A stretch of DNA of 64,000 bases from Corynespora cassiicola (lineage: Eukaryota; Ascomycota; Dothideomycetes; Pleosporales; Corynesporascaceae). A program made the translations under genes and the position numbers. The notes beneath the pieces were generated by a model. That model was not told the DNA's origin. It saw only the letters and a list, made by a program, of their open reading frames with translations, and ran no database searches. Each line of letters begins with the position of its first letter. The stretch's first letter is position 1. This document shows, piece after piece, positions 1 to 11,199 of the stretch. Where the stretch lies: contig JAEUWY010000012.1 of the NCBI GenBank assembly GCA_022059125.1, positions 1,426,001-1,490,000 on the forward strand, given 5' to 3'.

Positions 1-312
1 TTCGTCATGTGTCTCCGGGAGCAGCTGCGGGACACCAAGATCAGCACCATGCACATCAGTCCCGGGCCTGTGATGACGGAGATGCACGACAATGTGACGG
101 CGCAGCAGTCGGTCAAGAAGTTTGGAATGTCGATGGAGGAGTTTATAGAGCAGTCTTATGCTGGACTCGTGGAGGGAAGGGCGGATATCTTTCCGGGATG
201 CGTGGGTGGTTCTACCAAAGAACAGTTTTTGGAGATTGTCAAGGGTAGGGAAGAGGCCTTTGAGAGGCTGTCTAAGATGATACGCAATTTTCACCAAACA
301 ATCAATAGCTGA
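1..312 (+). CDS. Short-chain dehydrogenase/reductase, C-terminal part (5' end outside window)
   Basis: The reading frame is open from base 1 and ends at a TGA at 310-312, so this is the last ~103 residues of a longer protein. The segment ISPGPVMTEM is the post-active-site PG motif of classical SDR enzymes, which closes over the nicotinamide of NAD(P)(H). The helix before it (CLREQLRDTKI) fits the stretch that follows the catalytic YxxxK in this family, but that catalytic part lies upstream of the window. The rest (EEFIEQSYAGL, then the GxADIFPG region) resembles the C-terminal end of fungal SDR oxidoreductases. Substrate cannot be told from this fragment. No start, cofactor motif or targeting signal is visible. 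Confidence 0.75.
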   Translation, partial: FVMCLREQLRDTKISTMHISPGPVMTEMHDNVTAQQSVKKFGMSMEEFIEQSYAGLVEGRADIFPGCVGGSTKEQFLEIVKGREEAFERLSKMIRNFHQTINS

Positions 313-701
313 GCTCCTTCTGTAGTCAAGTAGAAAGATAAAACGTGCTGCTTTGCTGGTCATCTGCTCGTCTTTCTTTGCACAGCAATTCCAATAACTA
401 AATGATCACGAACATTATGGCAGTTACAGAACCGACACATGTAGGACGCAAATAATATGAACTATCAAGATGCATTCAGTGCAGATAATTATCAATGCTA
501 GCTATCCATGAGCACTTCCCCATGCTACCGCCCGAACCTCCTCATTACAGGCCTCTCGCTCCGCAATAAAGAAAAACAAGATTAAACGTGATATTTTGCC
601 GTCTGTATGTCGATGCGCCTGGCGCAACCGTGGTATCATCCATTTTCGAATCCAAACAAGTCGTGATCATAATGAACTATCCTACTCGGAGATTATCAAG
701 C
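313..701. other. Convergent 3' intergenic region, no gene seen
   Basis: This stretch separates the end of the SDR gene from the stop codon of the HAM1-like gene on the other strand. It is AT-rich for this window and has no open frame of interest. It presumably holds the two 3' UTRs and polyadenylation signals. Confidence 0.5.
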
Positions 702-3567
702 TTACACGCGGCCTTGGTAGACGGGGTTTTGGTCACCGAGGGCGGTGTTATAGCCCTGTCCACCAGTAGCCGCGCCGTTGGAGTTGAAGGCACTGTCCAT
801 CTGGCCAGCAAGCCCCTGTCCAGCGAGCCCCTGCCCAGAGAGGCCTTGACCGGGAGCGCCATTGCCTGGGCCAGTGACGGGTGCATTGGTTCCAGCGCCG
901 AGCTCTCCACCCACAGGGTAATCGGCACGGGCTTGGCCGATATCCTGTGTTCCGTAACCTCCAGCACGACCGTGTGGCTTGCGGGTGACCGTTCCAATCT
1001 TGGGGAGGCTGGAGGTCTCCTTGGCGGAGCCGATGGAGAAGACGGGGCTCTCCCACCTCTCGCCCTTGGCAGCAAGCTCCTTGTATTCGGTAGCCTTGGA
1101 GCTGATACCACCAGGCAAAGAAATGTCCTTGAAGATGGAGTCGTGTTGGGTAACGGCCATGTTGACGTGGGTGTCTTTGGCGCGCTGCTCCACCTGGGCC
1201 TTCTTTTGCTTGCCCTGCATGACGCGCCTGTTGACAGAAGACATGTAGCGCTGGTAGATGTTCTGGATGTTCTCAGGGTCAGGGTTGCGCCTGGCATCTT
1301 CGGCTGCCCTATCGGCCTCCAACTTGATGTCATAAATGATAGCATCAAGCTGGTTGACCGAGTCCTTGATCTGCTGCTCCAAGACACGCTGGATGACAGG
1401 ACGCATAACCTTGAGAAGTAGGGGCTTGAAAAGGCTGAAGAGGAGCTTGTGGTTACTCTTCTTGAGCTTGATCTGAAGGTTCTCGATATCGGTGGTGACC
1501 TTGTTGATCTTGAAGTAATGGATCTTGTCGTTCTTGTCGGCATTCTCCATTTCGACCTTGAAGCTGAAGCCATTGCCGCCCATGAAGACGTCCATGACTC
1601 CCTTATCGGTGACCGAAGGGAAGCCCTGTTTGCGCTTGACATAGTAGGATACGTCCCTCAGGTCCATTTGTACACCGGATACGGACAGCATGACCTTATT
1701 CTTGTTCTATAGAACCAAATTAGCGGGTTTTTTTTCATGTGTCCATCTTGAGTTGTCATACCTTGTTGGAGATGTGTTTGCGTCCCCAGCGCCAGTAATT
1801 GTCCGAGCCAAATTCCATAACATTGGGGGCAAGGTTGTCTCCCTCAATGACGAGGTTCTCGACGACACAGTCGACCATGGGGTCGCTGTACTCGATGCGC
1901 GGCACTGGAACGTAACGAACATTCTCAAAGAATCCAGGGAGGATAACATCAGTGAGATCCTTGACGAGGTGAGGCTTGAACACCATCTTGCCATTCTCAT
2001 CATGGCCAATGTCGTTGAAGAACTTGTTGATGGAGTCGGCAAACGCCTTGTTTTGAGCATCGGCTTCGAACTGCTGGCCAATGAACTTGAACTCATCAGC
2101 AATGCGGTCGGTATGTCCACGGTAACGTCCGCGCAAGAGAGCATGACCGTCATCGTAGATTCGGTTCCACTCCTCGTTGCAAGCGTCATCCATGATGAAT
2201 CCCTGCTGCTGCAGACACTTGCGAACGAATGCGTCCAAGTGCTTGAACCAGCTCTTGAGCTCGGGGTCACGATCAGCGTCCTTGTAGACTTGGTTGATGG
2301 AGTCAATCAGATCATCAAAAGACGTGCTGTTGGCGAAGCGTTCCAAAAGAGTCTTGATTTTGGTCAGCCATTCGGAATTTTCGGAAAAGAAGCCTAGAAA
2401 AACGCACCTTGAGGTCAGCTTCAGCCAATTGAAGAGCATCGTCTTGATGCGCACCTTGCACCGATCCCTTGCCCTGCACAGCGACGTCTCTGCTGTGGCC
2501 CGCATAACGCTCCGCTAGACGGAGCAAGGTCTCAATGGCGCGCTGGTAGTCCTGGTGGCCTTGGACTTCGACGACCATCTTCTTCAGGCGCCAGATGGTC
2601 TGTTCGCGGCGCTCCTCGGGCATCTTGCCCTTGAGGTAGTTTTGGGCGCGCTCGCGCTGGCGCCTCGCGCGCTCCTTGTCCTCCTCTGGGACATTTTCGG
2701 AAACGGCCTGCTTGGCCTCGTTGACTGCGGCATCGGCATTGAGGCCAGTCGCACGGCCCTCCTGCTGCTCCTGTGCTGCAAGGGCGGCAGTGTCGGCGGG
2801 ATCGCGCACACCTTCGGGGTGGGCAGCTTGGTTGACGTCGCCGGCAGCCTTCTCGGCATCTTTCTTTCCGAAGGGGACCCTGGATTTCAATTGGCTCTGG
2901 AGGTTGCCCTTGGACATGTTGGGGACCTCATGCCAGGTGTTGTCGTCAGCTGGACGATCAATCTGAGACAATTGGTCTTCAGAGGGCTTGACGCGGTTGG
3001 CAGTGTTGGAAGCAGCATCGCCAGCAATGTCGCGGAGCAAGATGGTAGCATCGGAGAGAAGCTTCCTGAATTGGCCGTTGGAGATGAGAAGCGTGCCGAG
3101 GGTGCGTAGACCCTCGAGCGCCTCGTTGCCGTGCTGCCGGGCGGTGTCCTTGTCAACTGGAGCGCCGGGAACGGGAGCATTGCCGGCGTTGATCTGCTGC
3201 GTCTGCCAGATGAAGTCCTGCAGGAGGTTGCCCTCGTTCTTGGTGAGAAGCAGGAGCTTGGCCTGCTCGATGATGGCCTTCAGGTCTCCGACAAGCTTCT
3301 GGCCGTCAGGTGACAGCTTCTTGGATGGCGAGCTCAACGGCTTTGAGGCCAGGGCGGAATTGAGGGCAATGTCAATCTGCTTGTTGGAGGGCACCTTGCC
3401 GTCGGCAAAAGCTTCAATGCATGATCAGCACTTGTTTGCGCGGTGGAATGGGCGCGCGGGCTGCACACACCTGAGTAGATGCCATAGAGCTGCAGCTTGT
3501 TGTTGACGTCCTGCTCCTTCTGCTTAAGGTCCACAGGACGGTTGACGGCTTTGCTTGAGGGTGACAT
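702..3567 (-). CDS. HAM1-like (DUF5923/DUF4449-type) fungal protein
   Basis: Four exons: 3471-3567, 2408-3411, 1762-2352 and 702-1706, with introns of 59, 55 and 55 nt; joined they give 898 aa. The first half matches the HAM1-like N-terminal family (KVPSNKQIDIALN, GDLKAIIEQAKLLL, EGNLLQDFIWQT). The second half matches the HAM1-like C-terminal family (VQMDLRDVSYYVKRKQGFPS, RPVIQRVLEQQIKDSV). Between them is a charged coiled-coil-prone linker around residues 240-330. The tail is Gly/Gln rich with about three GQGLxGQ repeats. The start at 3567 (MSPSSKAVN) was chosen because it precedes the conserved region closely; an ATG 36 nt upstream is possible. The family is widespread in filamentous fungi and poorly characterised; I infer no specific activity. 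Confidence 0.88.
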
Positions 3568-5102
3568 GGCAGTCGGTATGGATGGGGCTGGGGGGGGTAT
3601 CACAGAAAAGAAAAGAAGAAGCAGGCTGAAACAGATGGGGGGTATTTGTTAGTGGGAACGGGGTGGGTGGGTATCTGGTGAAGGGAGTGGAGGCGGCGGA
3701 GTGAGCAGGACAGAGCAGCTTTATCTGGGCGGCGCACGAGATGAGTGCGATGCAGGCGGACAACGGGCCAGGTTTTGGAGAGCGGGCGACGTCATGAACG
3801 CGACACGTAAAAACCCAAGCGCCAAGGGGGTGCGTCTCCCTGGACGTGTTCGAAAGGAGTCCCACCGCAGAGGCTGGGCCTGGCCGGTGTGCAGGCCGCC
3901 ATCGAAACAAAGCCTTAGGAGGGTGCGGATTCCTGGAGAGGCGCCTCGTGCCGGCAGGCCAGCCCTAGCGACAGCCCAATTGAGTCCCGCCCATGCTGAA
4001 AGGAGCCGTTTGTTGGCCTGGATGACGGAGCTTTTGAGCTGCAGCGCTGCATCTCTTGGATCGCCGCCCGGGATGCACCAACTTATCCCCAGTTGCGTCA
4101 TGACCTTCTCATCGCCCTCATCGCCCGCAGCCACAAATCCCATGCTGATCGCGGATGGCCATCTCGATGCTGCCGCTGGCGGAAGGGCTGGGCCTACATG
4201 TGCGCTTCTAGAGCTGGCCGCCGCCGAACACGCCCGCCCCCGTCCTGCCAGGCCAGGTCTGATACACGCCGTGGGGAGGGCAATTTGCTGCGTCGTCGGC
4301 GGCCCACCAGCGCCACAGGCCAAGCTTTTGTCGCGTTCCGGGGAGCCGTTTAGCGACTGTGGCTTGACGTGTTGTGTCATGGAACGCGAGGCCGGTCCAG
4401 GTCACTATGACGATGTGCAGCCGTGCTACCCAAGCCCCCTCGCCCTCCTCCCCCATGCCATCGCCGTGCCATTGATTGCCGATGCAGTCTTTGCTGGTCT
4501 GCTTCCTCGTTGGCCTTGGGCCGCATGGCACGCATTTCGACAGCCGCAGGAAATCGTCCTCGTATCGGGACGCGCAGTCGCGTGAGGATCTCCAAGCCGG
4601 ATGATTTGCCTTGGCCTGGCCAGGGAGGCTGGCGCTGGAATTTCCCGCCTCCCGCGCCTGGACGTTTGGTCGCCCTCGTGTTCTGGTGTGTCCTGACCGT
4701 GGGGATTTGAATAGTGACAATCATAAACTGCCATATGCAAGGCACCGATCATCGTACCATCTCTCTCAGAGGCTGATTGTACCGACGACGACGCGGGTTC
4801 GTTGCTTCTTTTGTGCCCACAGGCCCGGTTTCAGCATCTGTTCATCCCAGACAAGCACATGCTTTGTCTCTGCCCTGCCGCACTTCGCCAGCTTGTTGGC
4901 CCACTGTTTTGTGCAACAGGCTGGTCACGTGTCTGGATATCCACCTGGGCACCTGCACTGCATCCATTCATCACCATGCCTATTTATAGCTATGCGAAAT
5001 TAGCCCTTCATTATGATCGTTATGTATACCAAGTGTGGAATATCTGCCCCTAAAAAAGCGATGCTGCATCAACTGGAAAGCCCGCAATCCCCCCTTCTCT
5101 CC
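3568..5102. other. Intergenic region upstream of the HAM1-like gene
   Basis: This 1.5-kb stretch lies between the 5' end of the HAM1-like gene and the 3' end of the SRR1-like gene. It includes a C/T-rich leader just upstream of the HAM1-like start on the minus strand. Overlapping open frames occur on both strands, the longest 294 codons at 3701-4585 (+), but none resembles a known family and their composition follows the GC content. I call no gene here. Confidence 0.5.
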
Positions 5103-6383
5103 TCACACATCAGTCTCGGCCTGTCTCCGTCGAAGATGCAATTGCATCCCCGTCAGCCAGTACCAATAGTGTTTGCAATCGACTGCCTTCCGTACATCTT
5201 CTTCCATGAAGTGATCCCGAAAATATATCCTGTCGTATCCTTCGAGCATCTTTTCCACACGGGGGCTGCTTCGCTGATGGATGGAAAAGCCTGGCCGCTT
5301 GCTGCTCCTGATCTTGTTGCAGAAGATTCCTGCAGGGCCGCCAGGAATGTCGGCGCAAATTTGCAAAAATGGCACCTCGATCGGAAGAAAAGGTGCCATA
5401 ACCAAGGTATGCTCATTAATTTCCAGGAAGCCATCTGGATTCTCGACAATTCTAGTCCTCCCATAACACCTGGGAAGGAAGTATCGGTCAAGACTTGTGT
5501 AGGCAGGATCTTGAAGAGCAATCTCCATGTCTTCGTGCTTTGGCTCGAGTCTCCGATATTCCTGGTTCAGGAAGCCTGCGATAGTAGCAGCTGTGAGATA
5601 TTGCAGTATATGCTGCTTGTCACCAGACATTTCAAGACTCCCAAGACCGAATCCGACTATCTTTGTGATTTTAGTGTTTTTGGTCATCAAGCCGGCAAGT
5701 TTTTCCAGGAGCTTCTTCCTTGACAGGCTTGCTCTCCATGTGCCTGCTATTTTAACAAGCATCGCATTCCAGCTCTTTATTGTTTCTTCGCCCAGGTGCT
5801 CCAAATCCTGAACTCCAGGCACATCACGAAGAACAATCGGAGAAGGAATGTGCCTAGTATGGCCGTTGTACTTCTGAAGTAGCTTGACTGTGGGAGAGCG
5901 TTCTGGGGGATTGAAGCCGGGGTGTAGCTCTACGTGGTTAAGAAACTCTACCGTGACGCTTTCTACCTCTCTTCCACCCTCTGGTGGTTGCCAGATGACC
6001 TGGGGTTGACCGCAGACATCTGGTATCTCGAGAGAAGTCTTGTATTTACCTTCAACTATTCTCTTCCGGGCTTCTGAAACTTGACGAAGAAGATCTTTGG
6101 AGAAAATTGGTCTTCCTCCGACATAACTTTCGAATCGGCCAAGATCAACCCGCGTTATTGACCAAGGGTCGGGGAGATTGTCTTCATCTTCATGGCTGAA
6201 GCTAGATTCGGAACCTGAGTCGGAATCTGAGTCTGAGTCCATGGGTTCTACTTCTGTCTGCACTTGGTTTGCCTGGGACAACTTGTCCTCCAACACCTCA
6301 TACATGTTACGAAACGACATGACTGATGGCGTAGCGTTTTCAGTTCTGGTTTGGTGATCAGATGTTGTGTGGGTGTCACTCAA
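5103..6383 (-). CDS. SRR1-like domain protein
   Basis: Intact single-exon frame of 426 aa. The C-terminal half carries the SRR1-like signature: a beta strand and turn reading KIVGFGLGSLE near residue 250, then QHILQYLTAATI, then the aspartate-rich DPAYTSLDRYFL, and ENPDGFLEINEHTLVMAPFLPIE. SRR1 was named for red-light signalling and clock defects in Arabidopsis. Fungal members are common but their role is unclear. The N-terminal half has an acidic serine tract (alternating S and D, about residues 49-61) and no recognised domain. No signal peptide or membrane segment is visible. The flanking DNA is AT-rich, in contrast to the GC-rich housekeeping genes of the window, consistent with an accessory gene. 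Confidence 0.85.
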   Translation of the reverse strand: MSDTHTTSDHQTRTENATPSVMSFRNMYEVLEDKLSQANQVQTEVEPMDSDSDSDSGSESSFSHEDEDNLPDPWSITRVDLGRFESYVGGRPIFSKDLLRQVSEARKRIVEGKYKTSLEIPDVCGQPQVIWQPPEGGREVESVTVEFLNHVELHPGFNPPERSPTVKLLQKYNGHTRHIPSPIVLRDVPGVQDLEHLGEETIKSWNAMLVKIAGTWRASLSRKKLLEKLAGLMTKNTKITKIVGFGLGSLEMSGDKQHILQYLTAATIAGFLNQEYRRLEPKHEDMEIALQDPAYTSLDRYFLPRCYGRTRIVENPDGFLEINEHTLVMAPFLPIEVPFLQICADIPGGPAGIFCNKIRSSKRPGFSIHQRSSPRVEKMLEGYDRIYFRDHFMEEDVRKAVDCKHYWYWLTGMQLHLRRRQAETDV

Positions 6384-7010
6384 GAGTAGAAGAGATATTT
6401 CTGTTGGGACCGAAAAGGAAACTGTAATTTTAGAATGTATGGGGAGGATGTTGCCATTTTATATCAACCCAAATCAACGGTTGGGAAAAATTGCCTGTTG
6501 GAAAAAAATTGTTTCCCAACAACAGAATTGTATATTGAATTTGGTTGGCTAGGCTAACCATTGTGGCTCGTTTTGTACCGTGGATGCCTGCAAAATGACT
6601 CAGAATATCTGTATCCTGGAAGATCAACGCTGGTTGTAAGCCATCGAAGTGCTAGAAGGCTATCAACACTCTTACATTGAATACACTCTATCCTTTTGAG
6701 CAGGGATATAACCTTTTACGGAAGCATTTCTCCTTACTGTATCGGCTTTTTGATCGTCTCCCAACCCATTTTTGAGCTACAACAATGCCTTCTAGGCTAC
6801 ATGGCTAATACAACACACTTTTAAATCTGGTACAAATGAGATGCCAGAAGGTGACGAATCCATTCTTGCTTAGACCAACATAACTAAGCCTAGAGACCCA
6901 ATCTGTGAGTATAGTGATATTGCCAGCCGAATTATCGTATCTTGAATCACTATTGTGGGGTTGAGACGGAGTGTGACAGGGCATATACATCATCTAATCA
7001 ATTTAGTTGA
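6384..7010. other. AT-rich intergenic region, no gene seen
   Basis: It lies between two minus-strand genes and should contain the SRR1-like promoter. It is AT-rich and has only frames of 65 codons or fewer, with no recognisable content. Confidence 0.5.
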
Positions 7011-7884
7011 TCAGAGTGTCTTCATCTTTTCGAAAGCCTCATAGAACTCTTCAGGTGACCACTCATCATCATCTTCCTCCAGAATAAACCTAGAGCCTAC
7101 CAATTCATCTTTCAATATGCTCGGCGCTGGTACCAGTTCCAGGTGTAACACTTCACGCATCCTATCATTTGCAAACGAGCATTTAGCTCTCATCCATGCC
7201 GCAGCAAGGCTGATTCGTTGTTCTCGTGTCTTGTTTTCCCATGCTAAGAAAGCTGGTCTCCATGTAATGCCAAATTTGCTCCCAAGACGGCCAGATTTGA
7301 TGGGAAACGTGAGGCTCTTCAAATTTGGGAAACGATTAAGCAATGTCATGCTCCTGTCAACAATGTCTGTCCAAACCCGCCTTTTCCACCAGTATCCAAC
7401 TGTATCGAGATCATCTGCATAGATCCGATGGTCGGGTTCGATCATGAATACGATTGAGCGCACCAGCGGATCGTAGGTTGCTGAAAAATTGACTCTTGCC
7501 ATGAACATTTGGAATACATTGCGGCCATACAACACGTCGCTACTCTCAACATGGATCTGCTTGCAAGTTCTCATCAAAGCTATCGGGACCCTTTTCCCCA
7601 CTCGTTGTGGCTCTGACGGGCCTGCGTCCTTGTATTTGACAATAGTGCCTCTGATGAGGGCTTGGTGACGACTCGGCTCCTTATCGAAGATGAATATTGC
7701 ACCTGGGACTCGAAAAGCAAGTTCGTAGATGACGTCTCTCAATTCGCGTGGTAGATCTAAAAAGCCGACCCGGTGAGGTATCTCCTTATGCGATTGAATC
7801 CATCGGAGATCGGAATACGGCTTGACAAATCAGGACGGAGCAGTAGCCAGCCAAGATCCAGAAGGGACGCACCTGAGGATCCAT
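7011..7884 (-). CDS. DUF7730/2EXR-type (F-box-like) fungal protein
   Basis: Two exons: a 12-nt first exon (7873-7884, encoding MDPQ, start in a good CACCATGG context) and 7011-7784, separated by an 88-nt intron; total about 261 aa. An acceptor 3 nt further on (exon from 7781) is also in frame and would drop one residue. The second exon opens with FLDLPRELRDVIYELAF, the typical start of fungal DUF7730/2EXR proteins. It continues with IALMRTCKQIHVESSDVLYGRNVFQ, the second hallmark of that family. The C-terminus is acidic (EEDDDEWSPEEFYEAF). The family is large in filamentous ascomycetes, partly F-box related, and has no settled function. Because the ATG is in a separate tiny exon, a plain ORF call would start too late, at the internal methionine. 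Confidence 0.78.
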
Positions 7885-8308
7885 GGTGATTTTTGATGCT
7901 CAGAATCCGTTCAAATTCAGACTCAGAAGATCGAGAACCGTGAGTGTGATCAGGCTGACAGCTGAAAATGTGAAGTGGCAGTTGACGGGTATAAATATTG
8001 GAGCTAGTCCCCGATCAGACTGCCGAGCTTCACGTGATCCAGCTGGACTCTGCCAGATTCAGTAAGATCGTCGATGGCGCAAGGTAACTCTCCGTCAGTC
8101 CTATCATCCAACTTTAACAACGACGTTTGTGTGACGAGCTAAGAGTGCCATAAGGCTTGCAGTTGCTTGGACGCGACAACCCTCAATGTAAGTACCCTGC
8201 TAATAAGGTCGGAGCATCTTGTCTCCCGTCGCAAACCACGTTACATCCGCGAAACAATAACCTCGGGCTGAGTTTCTGTAAATGACTCAAGGCAATAGAA
8301 GAAGATAA
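7885..8308. promoter_or_regulatory. Divergent promoter region between the DUF7730-type gene and a Zn2Cys6 regulator
   Basis: This 424-bp stretch separates two divergent start codons (7884 on minus, 8309 on plus), so both promoters must lie in it. Only frames of about 60 codons occur. I see no strong specific element. Confidence 0.5.
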
Positions 8309-10575
8309 ATGCTGAACAGAACAAGGAATTCGAATCGACGAAATGGGAAGCCCGCATCGTGTGAGCCTTGGTGAGAAGTGCCTCCAATTGTGGTGTTCGG
8401 GCATGATCTAACACTCATTAGCCGGTTGAACAAGACTAAGTGTGACCACACTTTTCCCAAATGCAATCGATGCGAGCAGCGGGGAATCGCAGACAAGTGC
8501 TTCTACCACCCAGCACCTCTCACCAAACCCCGCGAGGTTGGAAGCAATGACGATACTGAAACTCGTCCTGCAAAAAGAAGGTATGAGTCATGACATCATT
8601 CATTCCGACCTGCGGTGTCGAACAAGAGATAACTTTAAACAGACGAGCATCGAAGCGTGCAACGGAAGAAGTCGCCTACTCTGCATCTTCATTGATAGCA
8701 TTGAATGACAAATTCACCGATGCTGTGGCTGCTGAAACCTATCAGCCGGGATATCTCGGGCCAACCAGCTATGCCGCTATTCTTCCTCGGGATGATGACT
8801 CTACAGTTCCCCTAGATCGAGAGGTCTCTGTTGGCTCAGACCTTTCAGATCGGGAGTTGAGTCATCAGTATCCTCTTACTAAGAGTATGAGAATGCAGAT
8901 GGCGACCGAGGTGTTACGGTCCTTCAGGTATTATCCATTGATTAGAAGCCTCGTTATTGGATACTGTAACACTTGTCAAGCAGGCGTCGTGCCAACACCC
9001 CTTGAAGTTGACATTGTTGAGGCTATCGCATCTACCGTTGATAAATTCAACTTGACAAATTCCTCCCCAGACCCTAGATTGGTATCTATGGTCTTGGAAA
9101 ACAGTGGCAAGTCGCTAGATATACGGCCTGATTTGCGAGGTAGAGATTTCTACAAGCTTTTCACGGGTGACAATCTAAGAATTGAGGCTTTGGGATGGAT
9201 CCTTGCCACTGCTGGCCGATCCATTCTATTTGGATTTGCAATTGAGCAATTTAGAGACCCAGTTAATCGGAGCTTGAAGCCTCGTATGACGGACGAGTTC
9301 CTTCGTTCCAGTACCGTTTGTCTGATGTTGAGCTCTCTAATCAGCCCCGTGAACGATGCGACGATATGGATGTTCTATGAGAATTATCTACTTACACTTA
9401 TGATTTGCGGCTCATCAGGTATGTCATCTTCTGCAACTCGTACTTGACTTAGGCAAATCAAATTAGGGCCGCCCGCCTGGCGGAGACTCGGCGAATTGGA
9501 AACGCAGATATATGCTCTAGGAATGCACAAAGAGTCGAGCAGTCTCCGTCTTCCAGCTTTCATGCTCGAAACTCGACGAAGAGTCTTTTGCTCATCCTAC
9601 AATCAAGACAAAACCTCCTCAACCTTTCTGGGAAGGCCAATCAGGATGAGCAAAAGACATACTGACATAAAGCTACCATTGGACCTCTCCGACAGCGAAA
9701 TTGTGGGCGATGAAGCTGCACTCCAGCTTGCAATACAATCCCTTGATGAAGAGGGGTGGAACAAGCAAGGCCGCTATCTCCGAGCTTCCTGGATTAGACT
9801 GCGATATATGTCCTTCCAATACCGCGAAGAAATTCTCGATTTTGCCTTGCAGAAAATCGACGAAGATGTGGAGCGGCAATTGAAAGATATATCACGCCGC
9901 ATCCGCTTATCATGGGAGAAAGTGCCATCTCATCTCCGATGGCCTGGATACTGGGATGCAATTGTTCCGCCTAGCATCTGTGTCATGCTTATTGTTGTTC
10001 ATCTAACGCATTTTTACAACGAATTCATGATACAGAAGCTGTTGGACCATGGACTGTTGACTGCCAATGCTCCCCTTCTACGCGTATCGATGGATCTTTT
10101 GTCCAATACTCTCGCTCTTGGAGCTATTCCCGACCGCTCATATGACATATATCGCGACTTCGTGGGTGTTGTTTTGCTCTTTGGCATCCCAAGTGCCAGT
10201 GTGCTTGCCACGGCCCTGAAAGAACAACATCATACTGGAGAATCCTTTCCTCCGACCATCTCACGTGCTGAGATTATCCGAATGTTGAGTGTCCTCATAT
10301 CCCACCTTGAGACAGCCGCACAAATAGACACATCAGGAGCACGGAAAGGTGAAGCAAATTACGACATCTGCCGCAAGGCTGCGAAAATGTTCACCAAAGT
10401 CATCGATGCGGTCCTGGACAATAAGCCTCAGGCCACCATAACTCCCACGAGCTCTGACTTGGAACTCGGCCTCAATTTCTTCAACGCACCTGGCCTAGAT
10501 GGCTTTGAAGCAATGGAATTCGCTCCAACTGACGACGGTATTGATTGGGGTGCCTTTGCTCAATGGACGATTTAA
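8309..10575 (+). CDS. Zn2Cys6 transcription factor with fungal-specific TF domain
   Basis: Four exons: 8309-8370, 8422-8580, 8643-9418 and 9467-10575, with introns of 51, 62 and 48 nt; joined they give 701 aa. The zinc cluster is completed by the first splice: C-E-P-C, with the second cysteine codon split by the intron, then RLNKTKCDHTFPKCNRC and a final cysteine in DKC. This gives the CX2CX6C...CX2C...C pattern of binuclear cluster DNA-binding domains. A basic patch (RPAKRR...RASKR) follows. Around residues 320-350 the text GPPAWRRLGELETQIYALGMHKE is the core of the fungal-specific TF domain. It acts in the nucleus as a DNA-binding regulator; targets are unknown. It converges on the VOC-fold gene, with stop codons 24 nt apart. 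The start at 8309 is inferred from the open frame upstream of the zinc cluster. Confidence 0.88.
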
Positions 10576-10599
10576 AGTACAAGAATGGTTTCCCACCTT

Positions 10600-11142
10600 T
10601 CATGTTGTTCCCTTTGGTGGGCCCGGAAACCACTCCTCAGGCTCTGGATCAACCCAATCTTCTGGAAACTCATAGGTCTCAAAGCATGTACCTGTCGCCG
10701 CCTCAGTCTCGAAGAATGCAAACCGGTTCTTTCCCATCCAGCTGCCGCCTTGGCTCATTTCGAAGCCTCGCTGCTCAAATTGTCGTACCCGATCTTCCCA
10801 TTTTACGCCTTTCAAATCATATGCAATATGATGAATGCCGGCCTCGTTGTTGTGCTTGTCGAGCCAGTCTTGGAATATCGATGGGCCGCTGATGGGTTGG
10901 ATTACTTCGTAGACGACACTGGGGCTGAGTTGGGCAAAGCAAACGAGCATTGTAAATTGGGAAGGCTTGCCGCGATAGGTCTGATTAGTGGTGTTGGATG
11001 GGGAGAAAGTGTAGACGCGCCAAGGTCCGATTCCGAGTTGGCAAAGGCCTTCGAGCGTTTTCTTGTAGTTTGGTGTTGTAATACATATTTCGATTGGATT
11101 TCCAAGAAAAGAAAGCTGTGGGGAATTATCTGATGTGGACAT
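10600..11142 (-). CDS. VOC/glyoxalase-fold enzyme
   Basis: A single exon of 180 aa when started at MSTSDN (11142). It has the vicinal-oxygen-chelate layout of paired beta-alpha-beta-beta-beta modules. Module one includes YKKTLEGLCQLGIGPWRVYTF; module two begins GIHHIAYDL and ends CFETYEF. The HH pair and the glutamate of FETYE sit where metal ligands sit in methylmalonyl-CoA epimerase-like and glyoxalase_4 proteins; the usual first His of module one seems replaced by IEICI. The substrate is unknown. An upstream in-frame ATG at 11193 overlaps a TATATAT run at 11192-11199, which looks like the TATA box, so I prefer the downstream start. Adjacency to the convergent Zn2Cys6 gene suggests, but does not prove, a shared accessory function. 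Confidence 0.8.
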   Translation of the reverse strand: MSTSDNSPQLSFLGNPIEICITTPNYKKTLEGLCQLGIGPWRVYTFSPSNTTNQTYRGKPSQFTMLVCFAQLSPSVVYEVIQPISGPSIFQDWLDKHNNEAGIHHIAYDLKGVKWEDRVRQFEQRGFEMSQGGSWMGKNRFAFFETEAATGTCFETYEFPEDWVDPEPEEWFPGPPKGTT

Positions 11143-11191
11143 CTTGGAGGGGGTGTAGCTGAGTTGATGTTTGAGTAAAGCCGGGTGGTAC

Positions 11192-11199
11192 ATATATAT
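11192..11199 (-). promoter_or_regulatory. TATA-like box of the VOC-fold gene
   Basis: The run TATATAT lies about 50-57 bp upstream of the preferred ATG at 11142. It includes the alternative ATG at 11193, which makes that ATG unlikely to be within the mRNA. Confidence 0.4.

Noticed and set aside
588..1421. 277-codon plus-strand frame
   Set aside because: It is antisense to the well-supported HAM1-like coding exon and has only composition-driven content.
2394..2407. A 14-nt GT..TAG intron in the HAM1-like gene
   Set aside because: Too short to splice; the 55-nt intron ending at 2353 restores the conserved TLLERFANST segment.
3701..4585. 294-codon plus-strand frame, with a 219-codon frame opposite
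   Set aside because: Both strands are open because the DNA is GC-rich; no family motif, no intron-exon logic, biased towards Ala/Arg/Pro/Gly.
11143..11193. Upstream ATG (MYHPALL) as start of the VOC-fold gene
   Set aside because: That ATG overlaps a TATATAT run that looks like the TATA box, and the added residues are not part of the fold.
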